DNA of 56,994 nucleotides from Bacteroidia bacterium. GTDB taxonomy: Bacteria > Bacteroidota > Bacteroidia > Bacteroidales > UBA932. Position numbers and translations under genes: made by a program. The first letter of the stretch is position 1. The number at the start of each line of letters is the position of its first letter. The stretch covers positions 1 through 56,994 of the forward strand of contig JAGKTT010000009.1 in NCBI GenBank assembly GCA_021153285.1. The letters are read 5' to 3'. Shown in pieces: positions 42,010 to 49,488 of the stretch. The notes below the pieces were generated by a model. It worked only from the letters and a program-made list of their open reading frames with translations. It was not told where the DNA came from and did not search any database.

Positions 42010-43167
42010 TTATTGCAGAATCTTCTCGATGTCAGCCACGTCAGCATCCAGCAGATCAGCAATCTGTTCTGCACTCATTCCCTTCGAATGGAATTGTCTT
42101 ATCACCTCCGCTCTTCCTTTATTTTTGCCCTCTGCAATTCCTTCCGCTCTTCCTTCCGCTCTTCCTTCCGCTCTTCCTTCTGCTCTTCCTTCGGCTCTTC
42201 CCTCTGCTCTTCCTTCTGCTAATCCTGTTTCTAGTCCTTGGGTTCTGCCTTTTGCCAATCCTTCTGCCATTCCCTTTCTTAGGCCCTCTTCCCGGCCTTC
42301 AGCAGCTCCGATTCTGGCAGCTTCCTTTCTGGCATCTTCCAACTGCTCGGCGATACTGTTAAGAATGTCATTGCGTGTCATAACTTCTTCTTCGTATTTT
42401 TTACGTTGTTCGACTTTCATTTTGGCCAGTTCAGCCTTTATGTACAGGTCTTCGATTTCTGTGCCCTTTATTTTCTCCGGACAGTCGAGAAGATTGTGCA
42501 TATTCTTGATGCTGTACATCCATAGGTCTTCCAGACTCTCGCACTCTTCCTCCCTTTTGTCGAAGTTGTGCAAGTCAATGAATACCAAATTTGTGCTGTT
42601 ACTCAGTTCCTCCTTTGTTTCGACGTCTGAATACCGGTAGGTCGATATGAACGGGTTCTTTCTCTTAGATTGTCCGTCAGACGAATCATTGCTCTTGAAG
42701 TTCACAAAACTTACTACATACAGTGGCTGGAAGTCGTAGTCCCATTTTCTGCCAGGCTCTTTCCTGATTTTAATCTGCTCCTTCGCCACCTGATCCATCA
42801 GTACTAACGAGGAGTAATAAATCGCTCTCTTAAAATAGTGCTTCTGACTCCAGTTCTGCATCTCCACCTGAAAGCATCTTCCGGTTTCATCTTCACAATA
42901 AACATCGAATCGGGAACTTCTTTCGTCTTCCGTCATTCCGGGATGCTCGGTGTTGCGGTATTCCAGGTGTACAATGCTTGTGCCTAGCAGTCTGTTCAGA
43001 AGATGCCTCAACACTTCTTCGCTTCCGATACATCCAAGCACAATCTTGAAACCTTTGTCAAATGTCAGATCTGCGTACCTAAGCAGATTTCCATTAATGA
43101 GCAGATAGCTGACCCCGTCGATTTCCACCAATCTGCTCTTAGGGGTGTTTTTAGATTTTTTCTTCAT
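42010..43167 (-). CDS. PD-(D/E)XK nuclease-family (Rpn-like) putative transposase
   Basis: About 385 residues from the ATG at 43167 (MKKKSKNTPKSRLVEIDG). The N-terminal PDDEXK_2-type domain shows FDKGFKIVLGCIGSEEVLRHLLNRLL, SSRFDVYCEDETGRCFQVEMQ (the D...ExQ nuclease core) and KRAIYYSSLVLMDQ, followed by FQPLYVVSFVNF. The C-terminal part is a Glu/Arg-rich helix with six AEGR tetrapeptides encoded by a 12-bp tandem repeat, and a terminal motif GMSAEQIADLLDADVADIEKI. This family is abundant and usually described as recombination-promoting nuclease or defective transposase. It converges on the fimbrial operon. Confidence 0.88.
   Translation of the reverse strand: MKKKSKNTPKSRLVEIDGVSYLLINGNLLRYADLTFDKGFKIVLGCIGSEEVLRHLLNRLLGTSIVHLEYRNTEHPGMTEDERSSRFDVYCEDETGRCFQVEMQNWSQKHYFKRAIYYSSLVLMDQVAKEQIKIRKEPGRKWDYDFQPLYVVSFVNFKSNDSSDGQSKRKNPFISTYRYSDVETKEELSNSTNLVFIDLHNFDKREEECESLEDLWMYSIKNMHNLLDCPEKIKGTEIEDLYIKAELAKMKVEQRKKYEEEVMTRNDILNSIAEQLEDARKEAARIGAAEGREEGLRKGMAEGLAKGRTQGLETGLAEGRAEGRAEGRAEGRAEGRAEGRAEGIAEGKNKGRAEVIRQFHSKGMSAEQIADLLDADVADIEKILQ
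42140..42220. repeat. 12-bp tandem repeat encoding AEGR units
   Basis: Six full and one partial unit of CCTTCCGCTCTT (plus strand), some with single changes, inside the PD-(D/E)XK gene. Unit length is a multiple of three, so copy changes keep the frame. Confidence 0.88.
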
Positions 43168-43275
43168 TATCATAAAATTGAAAAGTTTATAATAAGGCAT
43201 AATGCCCCCGTTAAAAAACTTTTCATCCCCCTGTTATTCCCCGACAAGATACGAATTCTTCAAGCGAATCTGCAT

Positions 43276-43323
43276 AAAAAAGAGAAAAACTTTACGAATG
43301 ACCGAAAAGTTTTTCTCTTTTTT
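43276..43323 (-). terminator. Terminator of the NlpC/P60 gene
   Basis: AGAGAAAAACTTT / AAAGTTTTTCTCT stem with T runs on both strands, 18 bp beyond the gene's stop. Confidence 0.88.
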
Positions 43324-43341
43324 ATGTCTTTTTAACTTTTT

Positions 43342-44289
43342 TTAAAGTCTGATGGCAGCAACCAGCCTATGTGAGTTCTCATAATAGTCATCATCTCCTG
43401 GTATCAGCGAGTTTATCCTGACCCTGTGGGAAGAGTGGATGATCTTGTTTTCTCCCAGATATATGCCCACGTGAGTTATCCTCATCGGCTTTTCATCGGT
43501 TGCAGGTGTTCCGAAGAAAACCAGATCGCCTCGCTGCAGATTGTCCAGTTCCACACGCTCTCCGCACTTGACCTGCTGCGAAGCATTCCTTGGCAGCAAG
43601 ATGCCGTTCATAATGTGGCTGATTCTCACCAGACCGCTGCAGTCCACTCCCTTGGCTGACATTCCTCCCCAGAGATACGGTACTCCCAGGAGCTTTTCAG
43701 CCTGAGCGATGATGGCCTCAGTCGTTTCGCTTGAAATGCTTTCAGCCGAACCTTCACCCATTGATATTGACCTGAATCCCTTGTGAAGCTTAAGCTGCTT
43801 CGAAGGAACGAAGCCAGTCTTTCCTGATGGCAGCATCACCTTCGTCCATCTGCCTTTAAGGGCCTTATTCAATGTCTTGTCAGTATTGTCTTTTACTGTC
43901 GTCAGCCTGAGCAGGTCCCCTCCCACCAGGTCACATATTGTCGGTGAATCCATTGAAGGTTCCTTATATATATGTCCGTAAAGGTCGCAGAACATCACCT
44001 TAGGTGCTTCTTCGTATGCTTTGAGTTCATCTGCACTCATCTCTACCAGCCCCTGATCGGTGCACCACGCTCTGTATGGCTGCGGTGTGACCACTTCTCT
44101 CCAATAACTCTGCTCACCTACAATCTCCACCACGGTTCCCATCAGTTCCTGGGTTTCCAGCGGCGACTCATAGTCAGGTTTCAGTCTCAGATAACAGGTC
44201 GAAAACTCTACTACCGCCATTCTTTTCTCCTGTGCCATCGCTCCAAGCGAAACGATTGCCAGTATCCATATGCTTATGACTCTTTTCAT
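43342..44289 (-). CDS. Exported NlpC/P60-family cell wall hydrolase with SH3 domains
   Basis: A YkfC-like gamma-D-Glu-diamino acid endopeptidase that cleaves peptidoglycan stem peptides or muropeptides. 315 residues: signal peptide ending GAMAQ, two SH3b-like domains (residues about 22-85 and 95-165), then the NlpC/P60 domain with VPYLWGGMSAKGVDCSGLVR (catalytic Cys), QRGDLVFFG, ITHVGIYLG (catalytic His) and KIIHSSHR (third residue). A -7 box TAATTTTG lies at 44313-44320. Monocistronic. Confidence 0.93.
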   Translation of the reverse strand: MKRVISIWILAIVSLGAMAQEKRMAVVEFSTCYLRLKPDYESPLETQELMGTVVEIVGEQSYWREVVTPQPYRAWCTDQGLVEMSADELKAYEEAPKVMFCDLYGHIYKEPSMDSPTICDLVGGDLLRLTTVKDNTDKTLNKALKGRWTKVMLPSGKTGFVPSKQLKLHKGFRSISMGEGSAESISSETTEAIIAQAEKLLGVPYLWGGMSAKGVDCSGLVRISHIMNGILLPRNASQQVKCGERVELDNLQRGDLVFFGTPATDEKPMRITHVGIYLGENKIIHSSHRVRINSLIPGDDDYYENSHRLVAAIRL

Positions 44290-44312
44290 TGTTCTTCTTG
44301 TTTAACTTCAGG

Positions 44313-44320
44313 CAAAATTA
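44313..44320 (-). promoter_or_regulatory. -7 element of the NlpC/P60 gene
   Basis: TAATTTTG on the minus strand, 24 bp before the start codon and about 25 bp from REP copy C. Confidence 0.5.
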
Positions 44321-44343
44321 GGAAATTTTGCAATGACTCGAAA

Positions 44344-44453
44344 CCGTTGAGCGGAAAATCAGCCTCAGAGCCTATTCCGGCCGCTCAATGGGTCTGTTTT
44401 CAATGCCGTTGAGCGACGAGAACTGCTTCTGCGCCCGATTTTCCGCTCAACGG
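44344..44453. repeat. REP-like nested palindrome, copy C (110 bp)
   Basis: Same architecture as copies A and B (CCGTTGAGCGGAAAATC outer arm, CCGCTCAATGGG, CCGTTGAGCG, GATTTTCCGCTCAACGG), but the spacers between the arms differ strongly. The arms are kept while the loops have diverged, as expected of a non-autonomous REP acted on by the RAYT at 25077-25964. It lies between two divergent promoters. Confidence 0.88.
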
Positions 44454-44477
44454 CTTATCTTTCTGCAGCATTTCTGC

Positions 44478-44485
44478 TATCTTTG
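44478..44485 (+). promoter_or_regulatory. -7 element of the radical SAM gene
   Basis: TATCTTTG, 8 bp before the ATG at 44494 and 17 bp before the in-frame ATG at 44503. The expected -33 position falls at the right edge of REP copy C. Confidence 0.6.
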
Positions 44486-44493
44486 CTCCGAAA

Positions 44494-45504
44494 ATGACAG
44501 CTATGGGTTACGAAGATTACGGATTCCCGGACGGGAAGAGATATAATTCCTTTGTAGGATATTTCAAGAGAAAGTATGGTGAGCGTCTTCAGAAGATTGT
44601 TCTGGATGCTGGCTTTACCTGTCCGAACCGTGATGGCAAGGTGGGACGGGGAGGATGTACATATTGTGACAATGCGGCCTTCCATCCTTCGTACAGTACT
44701 GCAGGGAAGAGCTTGCACCAGCAGCTGGACGAAGGTATTGAATTCCATAAAGTCCGTTATCGTACCACAGAACACTATCTCGCTTATTTTCAATCGTTTT
44801 CGAATACATATGCCTCTTTGGAACGTCTCAAGACCCTTTATGAAGAGGCCTTGAGGCATCCTGATGTGGTGGGGCTTGTGATCGGTACCAGACCTGACTG
44901 TGTCGACGAGCAGAAGATGGATTATCTGGCAGAACTTGCGAGAGGCAATGTCTTGAAGGATTGGACCAGGTCTTTGTCTGATGGGCGGGAGCGGACTGCG
45001 CCCATCATAATTGTGGAATATGGAATCGAGTCGTGTTACGATCAGACTCTCGTGAGAATCAACCGCGGCCACGATTTCGAAACAGCACGCGTGGCAGTGC
45101 AGATGACTGCAGACCGCGGACTGGATGTTGGAGTGCATTTTATTCTTGGTCTTCCGGGGGAGACCAGACAGATGATGCTTGACAGCTGCAAGTTGATAAA
45201 TGCACTTCCGATCCGATCGGTGAAGTTCCATCAGCTCCAGATCGTCAAGGGAACCAGAATGGAGAAGGAGTATGCTGAGCATCCGCAGGATTTTGAACGC
45301 TTCAGTCTCGAAGATTATCTGGATTTCTTTGTGGATATGCTGGAGAGGCTCCGTCCTGACCTTTTCATCGAGCGCTTTGTCGGCGAAGTGCCTCCCCGTT
45401 TCGTGAATGAGACTCCGTGGGGGCTTATCCGCAATGTCGAGCTTCTCCGTCTTCTGGAAAAACGCCTTCAGGAGCGTGACTCCTGGCAGGGAAAACGACT
45501 GTAA
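44494..45504 (+). CDS. TIGR01212-family radical SAM protein (YhcC-like)
   Basis: About 336 residues (333 if the ATG at 44503 is used). The iron-sulphur cluster motif is TCPNRDGKVGRGGCTYC, and HFILGLPGETRQMM and ESCYDQTLVRINRGHDFE are radical SAM core segments of the YhcC family. Substrate unknown. The last codon and stop lie inside the first copy of a 56-bp direct repeat. Confidence 0.93.
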   Translation: MTAMGYEDYGFPDGKRYNSFVGYFKRKYGERLQKIVLDAGFTCPNRDGKVGRGGCTYCDNAAFHPSYSTAGKSLHQQLDEGIEFHKVRYRTTEHYLAYFQSFSNTYASLERLKTLYEEALRHPDVVGLVIGTRPDCVDEQKMDYLAELARGNVLKDWTRSLSDGRERTAPIIIVEYGIESCYDQTLVRINRGHDFETARVAVQMTADRGLDVGVHFILGLPGETRQMMLDSCKLINALPIRSVKFHQLQIVKGTRMEKEYAEHPQDFERFSLEDYLDFFVDMLERLRPDLFIERFVGEVPPRFVNETPWGLIRNVELLRLLEKRLQERDSWQGKRL

Positions 45505-45554
45505 ATCTTCGAAAAACCCCGCCACCTCTTTAGACTTTCGGAAAATATTGTTAC
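45499..45554. repeat. 56-bp direct repeat, copy 1
   Basis: Starts CTGTAAATCTTCGAAAAACC and ends GGAAAATATTGTTAC; overlaps the end of the radical SAM gene. Identical copy at 45662-45717. Confidence 0.92.
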
Positions 45555-45661
45555 GATTTTCCGCTTAGCGGTAGTAAGCCTCTTCCCCGAGGGGAGAGGT
45601 TTGGAGAGGGGGTAACGTATACGGCCTGCGGCAAATGTAACGTGTAAGCCGTTAAATGCAT

Positions 45662-45717
45662 CTGTAAATCTTCGAAAAACCCCGCCACCTCTTTAGACTT
45701 TCGGAAAATATTGTTAC
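45662..45717. repeat. 56-bp direct repeat, copy 2
   Basis: Exact copy of 45499-45554, 163 bp downstream. Its last bases form the start of the guaB -7 element. The 107 bp between the copies contain the hairpin-like CCTCTTCCCCGAGGGGAGAGG in two halves (CCTCTTCCCC and GGGGAGAGG). Confidence 0.92.
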
Positions 45718-45722
45718 ATTTG
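45715..45722 (+). promoter_or_regulatory. -7 element of guaB
   Basis: TACATTTG at the junction of repeat copy 2 and unique sequence, 17 bp before the guaB ATG. Confidence 0.6.
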
Positions 45723-45739
45723 CCAAATTTTATTCAGCA

Positions 45740-47209
45740 ATGCAGACATTTACAAATTCACCGATTATTGAAGGACTGACCTTCGACGACGTTTTGCTTA
45801 TTCCTGCACACTCTGAGGTTCTGCCGAGGACTGTGGATGTATCTACCAAGTTCACTAGAGAGATCACTCTCCAGACTCCTATCGTTTCTGCTGCAATGGA
45901 TACCGTGACCGAGGCTGAGCTCGCTATCGCAATGGCTCGTGCCGGCGGTATCGGAGTTATCCACAAGAATATGACCATCGAGGAACAGATGAACCAGGTG
46001 CGTCGTGTGAAGAGGGCTGAAAACGGAATGATCTATGATCCTGTGACCATTCACCCTGATGCTACTGTAGGTCAGGTCCTTGGAATGATGGCTCAGCATC
46101 ATATCGGAGGTATTCCTGTGGTGGATGACAATGGCTATCTTGTGGGTATCGTCACAAACCGTGACCTTCGTTTCCAGAGAGATCCGAAGATGCCTGTATC
46201 TGAAATTATGACAAGGGAGAATCTCGTGACAGCTCAGAAGGGCATCAGCCTTCCTGACGCAACAGAAATTCTTCGTCAGTACAAGATCGAGAAACTTCCG
46301 GTTGTGGATGCTGATGGTAAGCTCGTAGGCCTCATCACTTACAAGGACCTTATGAAGATCAAGGACAATCCTATCGCTTCAAAGGACAGCAAGGGCCGCC
46401 TTCTCGTGGCTGCCGCTGTGGGTGTGAAGTCAGATACAATCGAGCGTATCGAGATGCTCGTAAGCGCAGGTGCTGATGCGGTGGTCGTTGACACAGCTCA
46501 CGGTCACTCACAGGGCGTTCTGGACGTTATCAAGAGTGCTTGTCAGGCTCTTCCGGATGTGCAGATCGTAGCAGGTAACGTGGCTACTGCAGAGGGTGCC
46601 AAAGCCCTCGCAGATGCAGGTGTAAGTGCAGTGAAGGTAGGTATCGGACCTGGTTCTATATGTACTACCCGCGTAATCGCAGGTGTGGGTATGCCTCAGC
46701 TTTCAGCAGTTATGATGGCTTCTGAGGCTCTAAAGGGTACTGGCGTCCCTGTAATCGCTGACGGTGGTATCCGTTACTCAGGTGACGTAGTGAAAGCTCT
46801 CGCAGCGGGTGCAAGCACCATTATGGCAGGTTCGCTCTTCGCAGGTGTAGAAGAATCACCAGGAGAGACAATCATCCTCAATGGACGTAAATACAAGTCA
46901 TACCGCGGTATGGGCTCGCTTGAGGCTATGCAGCAGGGCTCGAAGGACCGCTACTTCCAGGATATGGAAGAAGATATCAAGAAGCTCGTTCCGGAAGGAA
47001 TCGTAGCTCAGGTTCCTTACAAGGGAACTCTCAATGAGGTGGTTTATCAGCTCGTGGGTGGTCTCCGCGCAGGTATGGGCTATGTTGGAGCAGCAAATAT
47101 CGAGAAGCTCCGCGATGCAAGATTCGTACGCATCACCAATGCAGGATATCTTGAGGGACATCCGCACGATGTGACCATTACTCGCGAGGCTCCTAACTAC
47201 TCAAGATAG
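45740..47209 (+). CDS. guaB: Inosine-5'-monophosphate dehydrogenase
   Basis: GuaB oxidises IMP to XMP with NAD, the committed step of GMP synthesis. 489 residues: the barrel start LTFDDVLLIPAHSEVLPR, two CBS domains (about residues 95-205), VVDTAHGHS, the catalytic loop GPGSICTTR with the active Cys, the GVGMPQLSAV region and the flap with YRGMGSLEAM. Cytoplasmic tetramer. The gene starts right after the second 56-bp repeat, and the next gene follows after 7 nt. Confidence 0.98.
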   Translation: MQTFTNSPIIEGLTFDDVLLIPAHSEVLPRTVDVSTKFTREITLQTPIVSAAMDTVTEAELAIAMARAGGIGVIHKNMTIEEQMNQVRRVKRAENGMIYDPVTIHPDATVGQVLGMMAQHHIGGIPVVDDNGYLVGIVTNRDLRFQRDPKMPVSEIMTRENLVTAQKGISLPDATEILRQYKIEKLPVVDADGKLVGLITYKDLMKIKDNPIASKDSKGRLLVAAAVGVKSDTIERIEMLVSAGADAVVVDTAHGHSQGVLDVIKSACQALPDVQIVAGNVATAEGAKALADAGVSAVKVGIGPGSICTTRVIAGVGMPQLSAVMMASEALKGTGVPVIADGGIRYSGDVVKALAAGASTIMAGSLFAGVEESPGETIILNGRKYKSYRGMGSLEAMQQGSKDRYFQDMEEDIKKLVPEGIVAQVPYKGTLNEVVYQLVGGLRAGMGYVGAANIEKLRDARFVRITNAGYLEGHPHDVTITREAPNYSR

Positions 47210-47216
47210 TCTGCTG

Positions 47217-48077
47217 ATGAAGCGGATTGTCCATATGATCGCAATCTTAGGGATCGTCTTGCCGGCTTTTATGTCGTGCAAGACGATTTCATCCTTTTTG
47301 AGTAATGAAGAGACAGTCGCTGAGGCAGGCAATGCGAAATTATATAGAAGTGAGCTTAATGCGCTGATTCCTAAGGGAATACAAAGTGAAGACAGTGTCA
47401 GGCTCGCTCGGCAGTATATCAATGCCTGGGCATTGGACCAGCTCTTTCTGACAATAGCTCAGGAACAGCTTTCAAAGGCTGAGAAGGATGTAACGAAGGA
47501 ACTCGAAGAATACAGGAAGTCGCTTCTGAAGTATCGCTACGAGCAGCTTTATGTCAATGAAAGACTTGATACGGCTGTTTCCGAGGACAATGTGGAAGCC
47601 TATTATGTGGCCAATGTCAATAAATTCGAACTGTCCCGACCGATTGTCAAGGCGCGTTATCTGAAGATATCGGCTGATTCACCTGTCCTTCCGAAGATCC
47701 GCAAGAAGATGTCCTCGGATCAGGTGCAGGATCTTGTGGATGCAGACAGTCTGGCGTATTCGTCAGCTCTGAAATTCACTACTTGGGGTAACAGATGGAT
47801 AGATGCAGCCTCGCTGGCGCTCGAATTCGGAACGGACTATGTGACTGTAATGTCTTCAGTTAAAGGCGGATGGGTTGAGATGACCGATAGTACTGGAGTC
47901 ACCAGTCTGGCCTTCATCTCTGAAATTGTACGTGAGGGTAAGACAGCTCCAATGGAATATTGCATTCCGCAGATAAAGGATATGATAATTAGTACGCGCA
48001 AACAGAGTCTGATAACAGGTTTGGAACAGGATTTGCTAAAGGACGCGCGCGAAAAAGGACAATTTGTAATATATTAA
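47217..48077 (+). CDS. SurA/PpiC-like periplasmic lipoprotein
   Basis: 286 residues with lipobox FMSCKTIS (Cys about residue 21). The N-terminal helical part (LYRSELNALIPKGIQSEDSV, ARQYINAWALDQLF) resembles the chaperone domain of SurA-type isomerases, and the middle (YYVANVNKFELSRPIVKARYLKI) resembles the linker into a rotamase domain, but the isomerase domain looks reduced. It probably helps outer-membrane protein folding with the SurA-like protein encoded next. Function inferred from fold and context. Confidence 0.7.
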   Translation: MKRIVHMIAILGIVLPAFMSCKTISSFLSNEETVAEAGNAKLYRSELNALIPKGIQSEDSVRLARQYINAWALDQLFLTIAQEQLSKAEKDVTKELEEYRKSLLKYRYEQLYVNERLDTAVSEDNVEAYYVANVNKFELSRPIVKARYLKISADSPVLPKIRKKMSSDQVQDLVDADSLAYSSALKFTTWGNRWIDAASLALEFGTDYVTVMSSVKGGWVEMTDSTGVTSLAFISEIVREGKTAPMEYCIPQIKDMIISTRKQSLITGLEQDLLKDAREKGQFVIY

Positions 48078-48099
48078 ACAAAAACATATTTCAGGATAT

Positions 48100-49485
48100 A
48101 TGAACAGTCTCCGTATTATGAGATTTGCAGCTGCTGCAGTGGTCGTTCTGACAGCTTCAGTGACTGCATCGGCACAGAAATACCAGAACGGACTTATAGA
48201 CAAGACCGTAGCCGTAGTCGGAAATGAGATCATTATGCTTTCCGATGTCGAGGAGGAAATCAAGAACCAGCAGATGGGCGGCTTTATGTCGGACAAATCC
48301 GGCAGATGCGAAATGCTTGAAACAATGATGGTTTCGAAGCTTTTCCTTATGCAGGCACGTGTGGACTCGCTCGAGGTCAATAATGATATGGTAGAGGGCA
48401 ATCTCAACGATTATATGGCTAACATCCTCACATACTACGGTGGCGAGGAAGGTGTCGAGAAACAGTACGGAAAGAGTGCCTACAAGCTTCGTCAGCAGCT
48501 CCGTAAGGATTTGGAGGACAGGACATTGGCACAGCAGATGCAGCAGGAGATCGCAAGCAAGGTGCCTGATCTTACTCCATATGATGTCCAGCAGTTCATA
48601 GACAATACTGATCCTGCAGATCTTCCCGTGGTCCCTGTTATGTACCAGCTCAGCCAGATCTGCATCTATCCTGACCGTGAGGCTGCAAAGCTGGCGGTGA
48701 AGGAACGTTTGCTGGCCATTCGTGAGCGTATCATCAATGGAGAGAAATTCTCTACCCTCGCACGTATCTATTCTCAGGATCCCGGAAGTGCACGTAAGGG
48801 TGGTGAACTCGGAATGGCTTCCAAGTCGATTTTCTGGCCTGCGTTCTCTGATGCGGCGATGTCTCTCAAGCCGGGAGTCGTTTCTCAGATCATAGAGACT
48901 CCGGATGGCTTCCATCTTATCGAAGTTCTTGAAAAGAAGGGAGATATGTTCAATGCCCGTCACATCCTCCTCAAGCCTGAATATACTTCAGAGGATATGG
49001 AAAAGGGTTTCCGCGTTCTCGACAGCCTCAAGACTGAACTTGCAAATGAGGCAGTCACATTCGAACTTGCTGCAAGATTCTATTCAGAAGATCCGGCTAC
49101 AAGAACCAATGGCGGTCAGATGGCCGATCCGACGTCCGGCTCTTCATATTTCGAGATCGACCAGCTCAAGCCTCAGGACTATGCTGCCATCAAGAATCTT
49201 AAGGAAGGAGAAATATCTGATTCTTTCGTTTCTCTTGACAATGAGGGACGAGACGGAAACACCGTATATAAGATAATTAAGGTGGATAAGATCATTCCGG
49301 CTCATCCGGCCACCTTTACAAACGACTACACCCTTCTGCTTAATATGGCTACAGATGCCAAGAGGCAGGAAGCCATCAATAAGTTCGTTGATGAGAAAAT
49401 CCAGTCGACATTGATAATAATTGACCCTCTTTTCAAGGATTGTGACTTTGAACGTGAGGGATGGTCGGAAAAATTCCGCAAATAA
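48100..49485 (+). CDS. surA: Periplasmic peptidyl-prolyl cis-trans isomerase SurA
   Basis: A chaperone and proline isomerase for outer-membrane proteins. 461 residues (455 if the ATG at 48118 is used): signal peptide ending ASAQ, the SurA N-terminal domain (VAVVGNEIIMLSDVEEEI), then two parvulin domains at about residues 175-280 (MYQLSQICIYP, ARIYSQDPGSARKGGELG) and 285-390 (NARHILLKPEYT, ARFYSEDPATRTNGGQM). Followed after 3 nt by the OstA-like gene, as expected for an envelope-assembly operon. Confidence 0.9.
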   Translation: MNSLRIMRFAAAAVVVLTASVTASAQKYQNGLIDKTVAVVGNEIIMLSDVEEEIKNQQMGGFMSDKSGRCEMLETMMVSKLFLMQARVDSLEVNNDMVEGNLNDYMANILTYYGGEEGVEKQYGKSAYKLRQQLRKDLEDRTLAQQMQQEIASKVPDLTPYDVQQFIDNTDPADLPVVPVMYQLSQICIYPDREAAKLAVKERLLAIRERIINGEKFSTLARIYSQDPGSARKGGELGMASKSIFWPAFSDAAMSLKPGVVSQIIETPDGFHLIEVLEKKGDMFNARHILLKPEYTSEDMEKGFRVLDSLKTELANEAVTFELAARFYSEDPATRTNGGQMADPTSGSSYFEIDQLKPQDYAAIKNLKEGEISDSFVSLDNEGRDGNTVYKIIKVDKIIPAHPATFTNDYTLLLNMATDAKRQEAINKFVDEKIQSTLIIIDPLFKDCDFEREGWSEKFRK

Positions 49486-49488
49486 ACT

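Noticed and set aside
45585..45615. CCTCTTCCCCGAGGGGAGAGG palindrome as a terminator
   Set aside because: It has no T run and lies about 80 bp after the radical SAM stop inside the duplicated segment; it looks more like a dispersed repeat.
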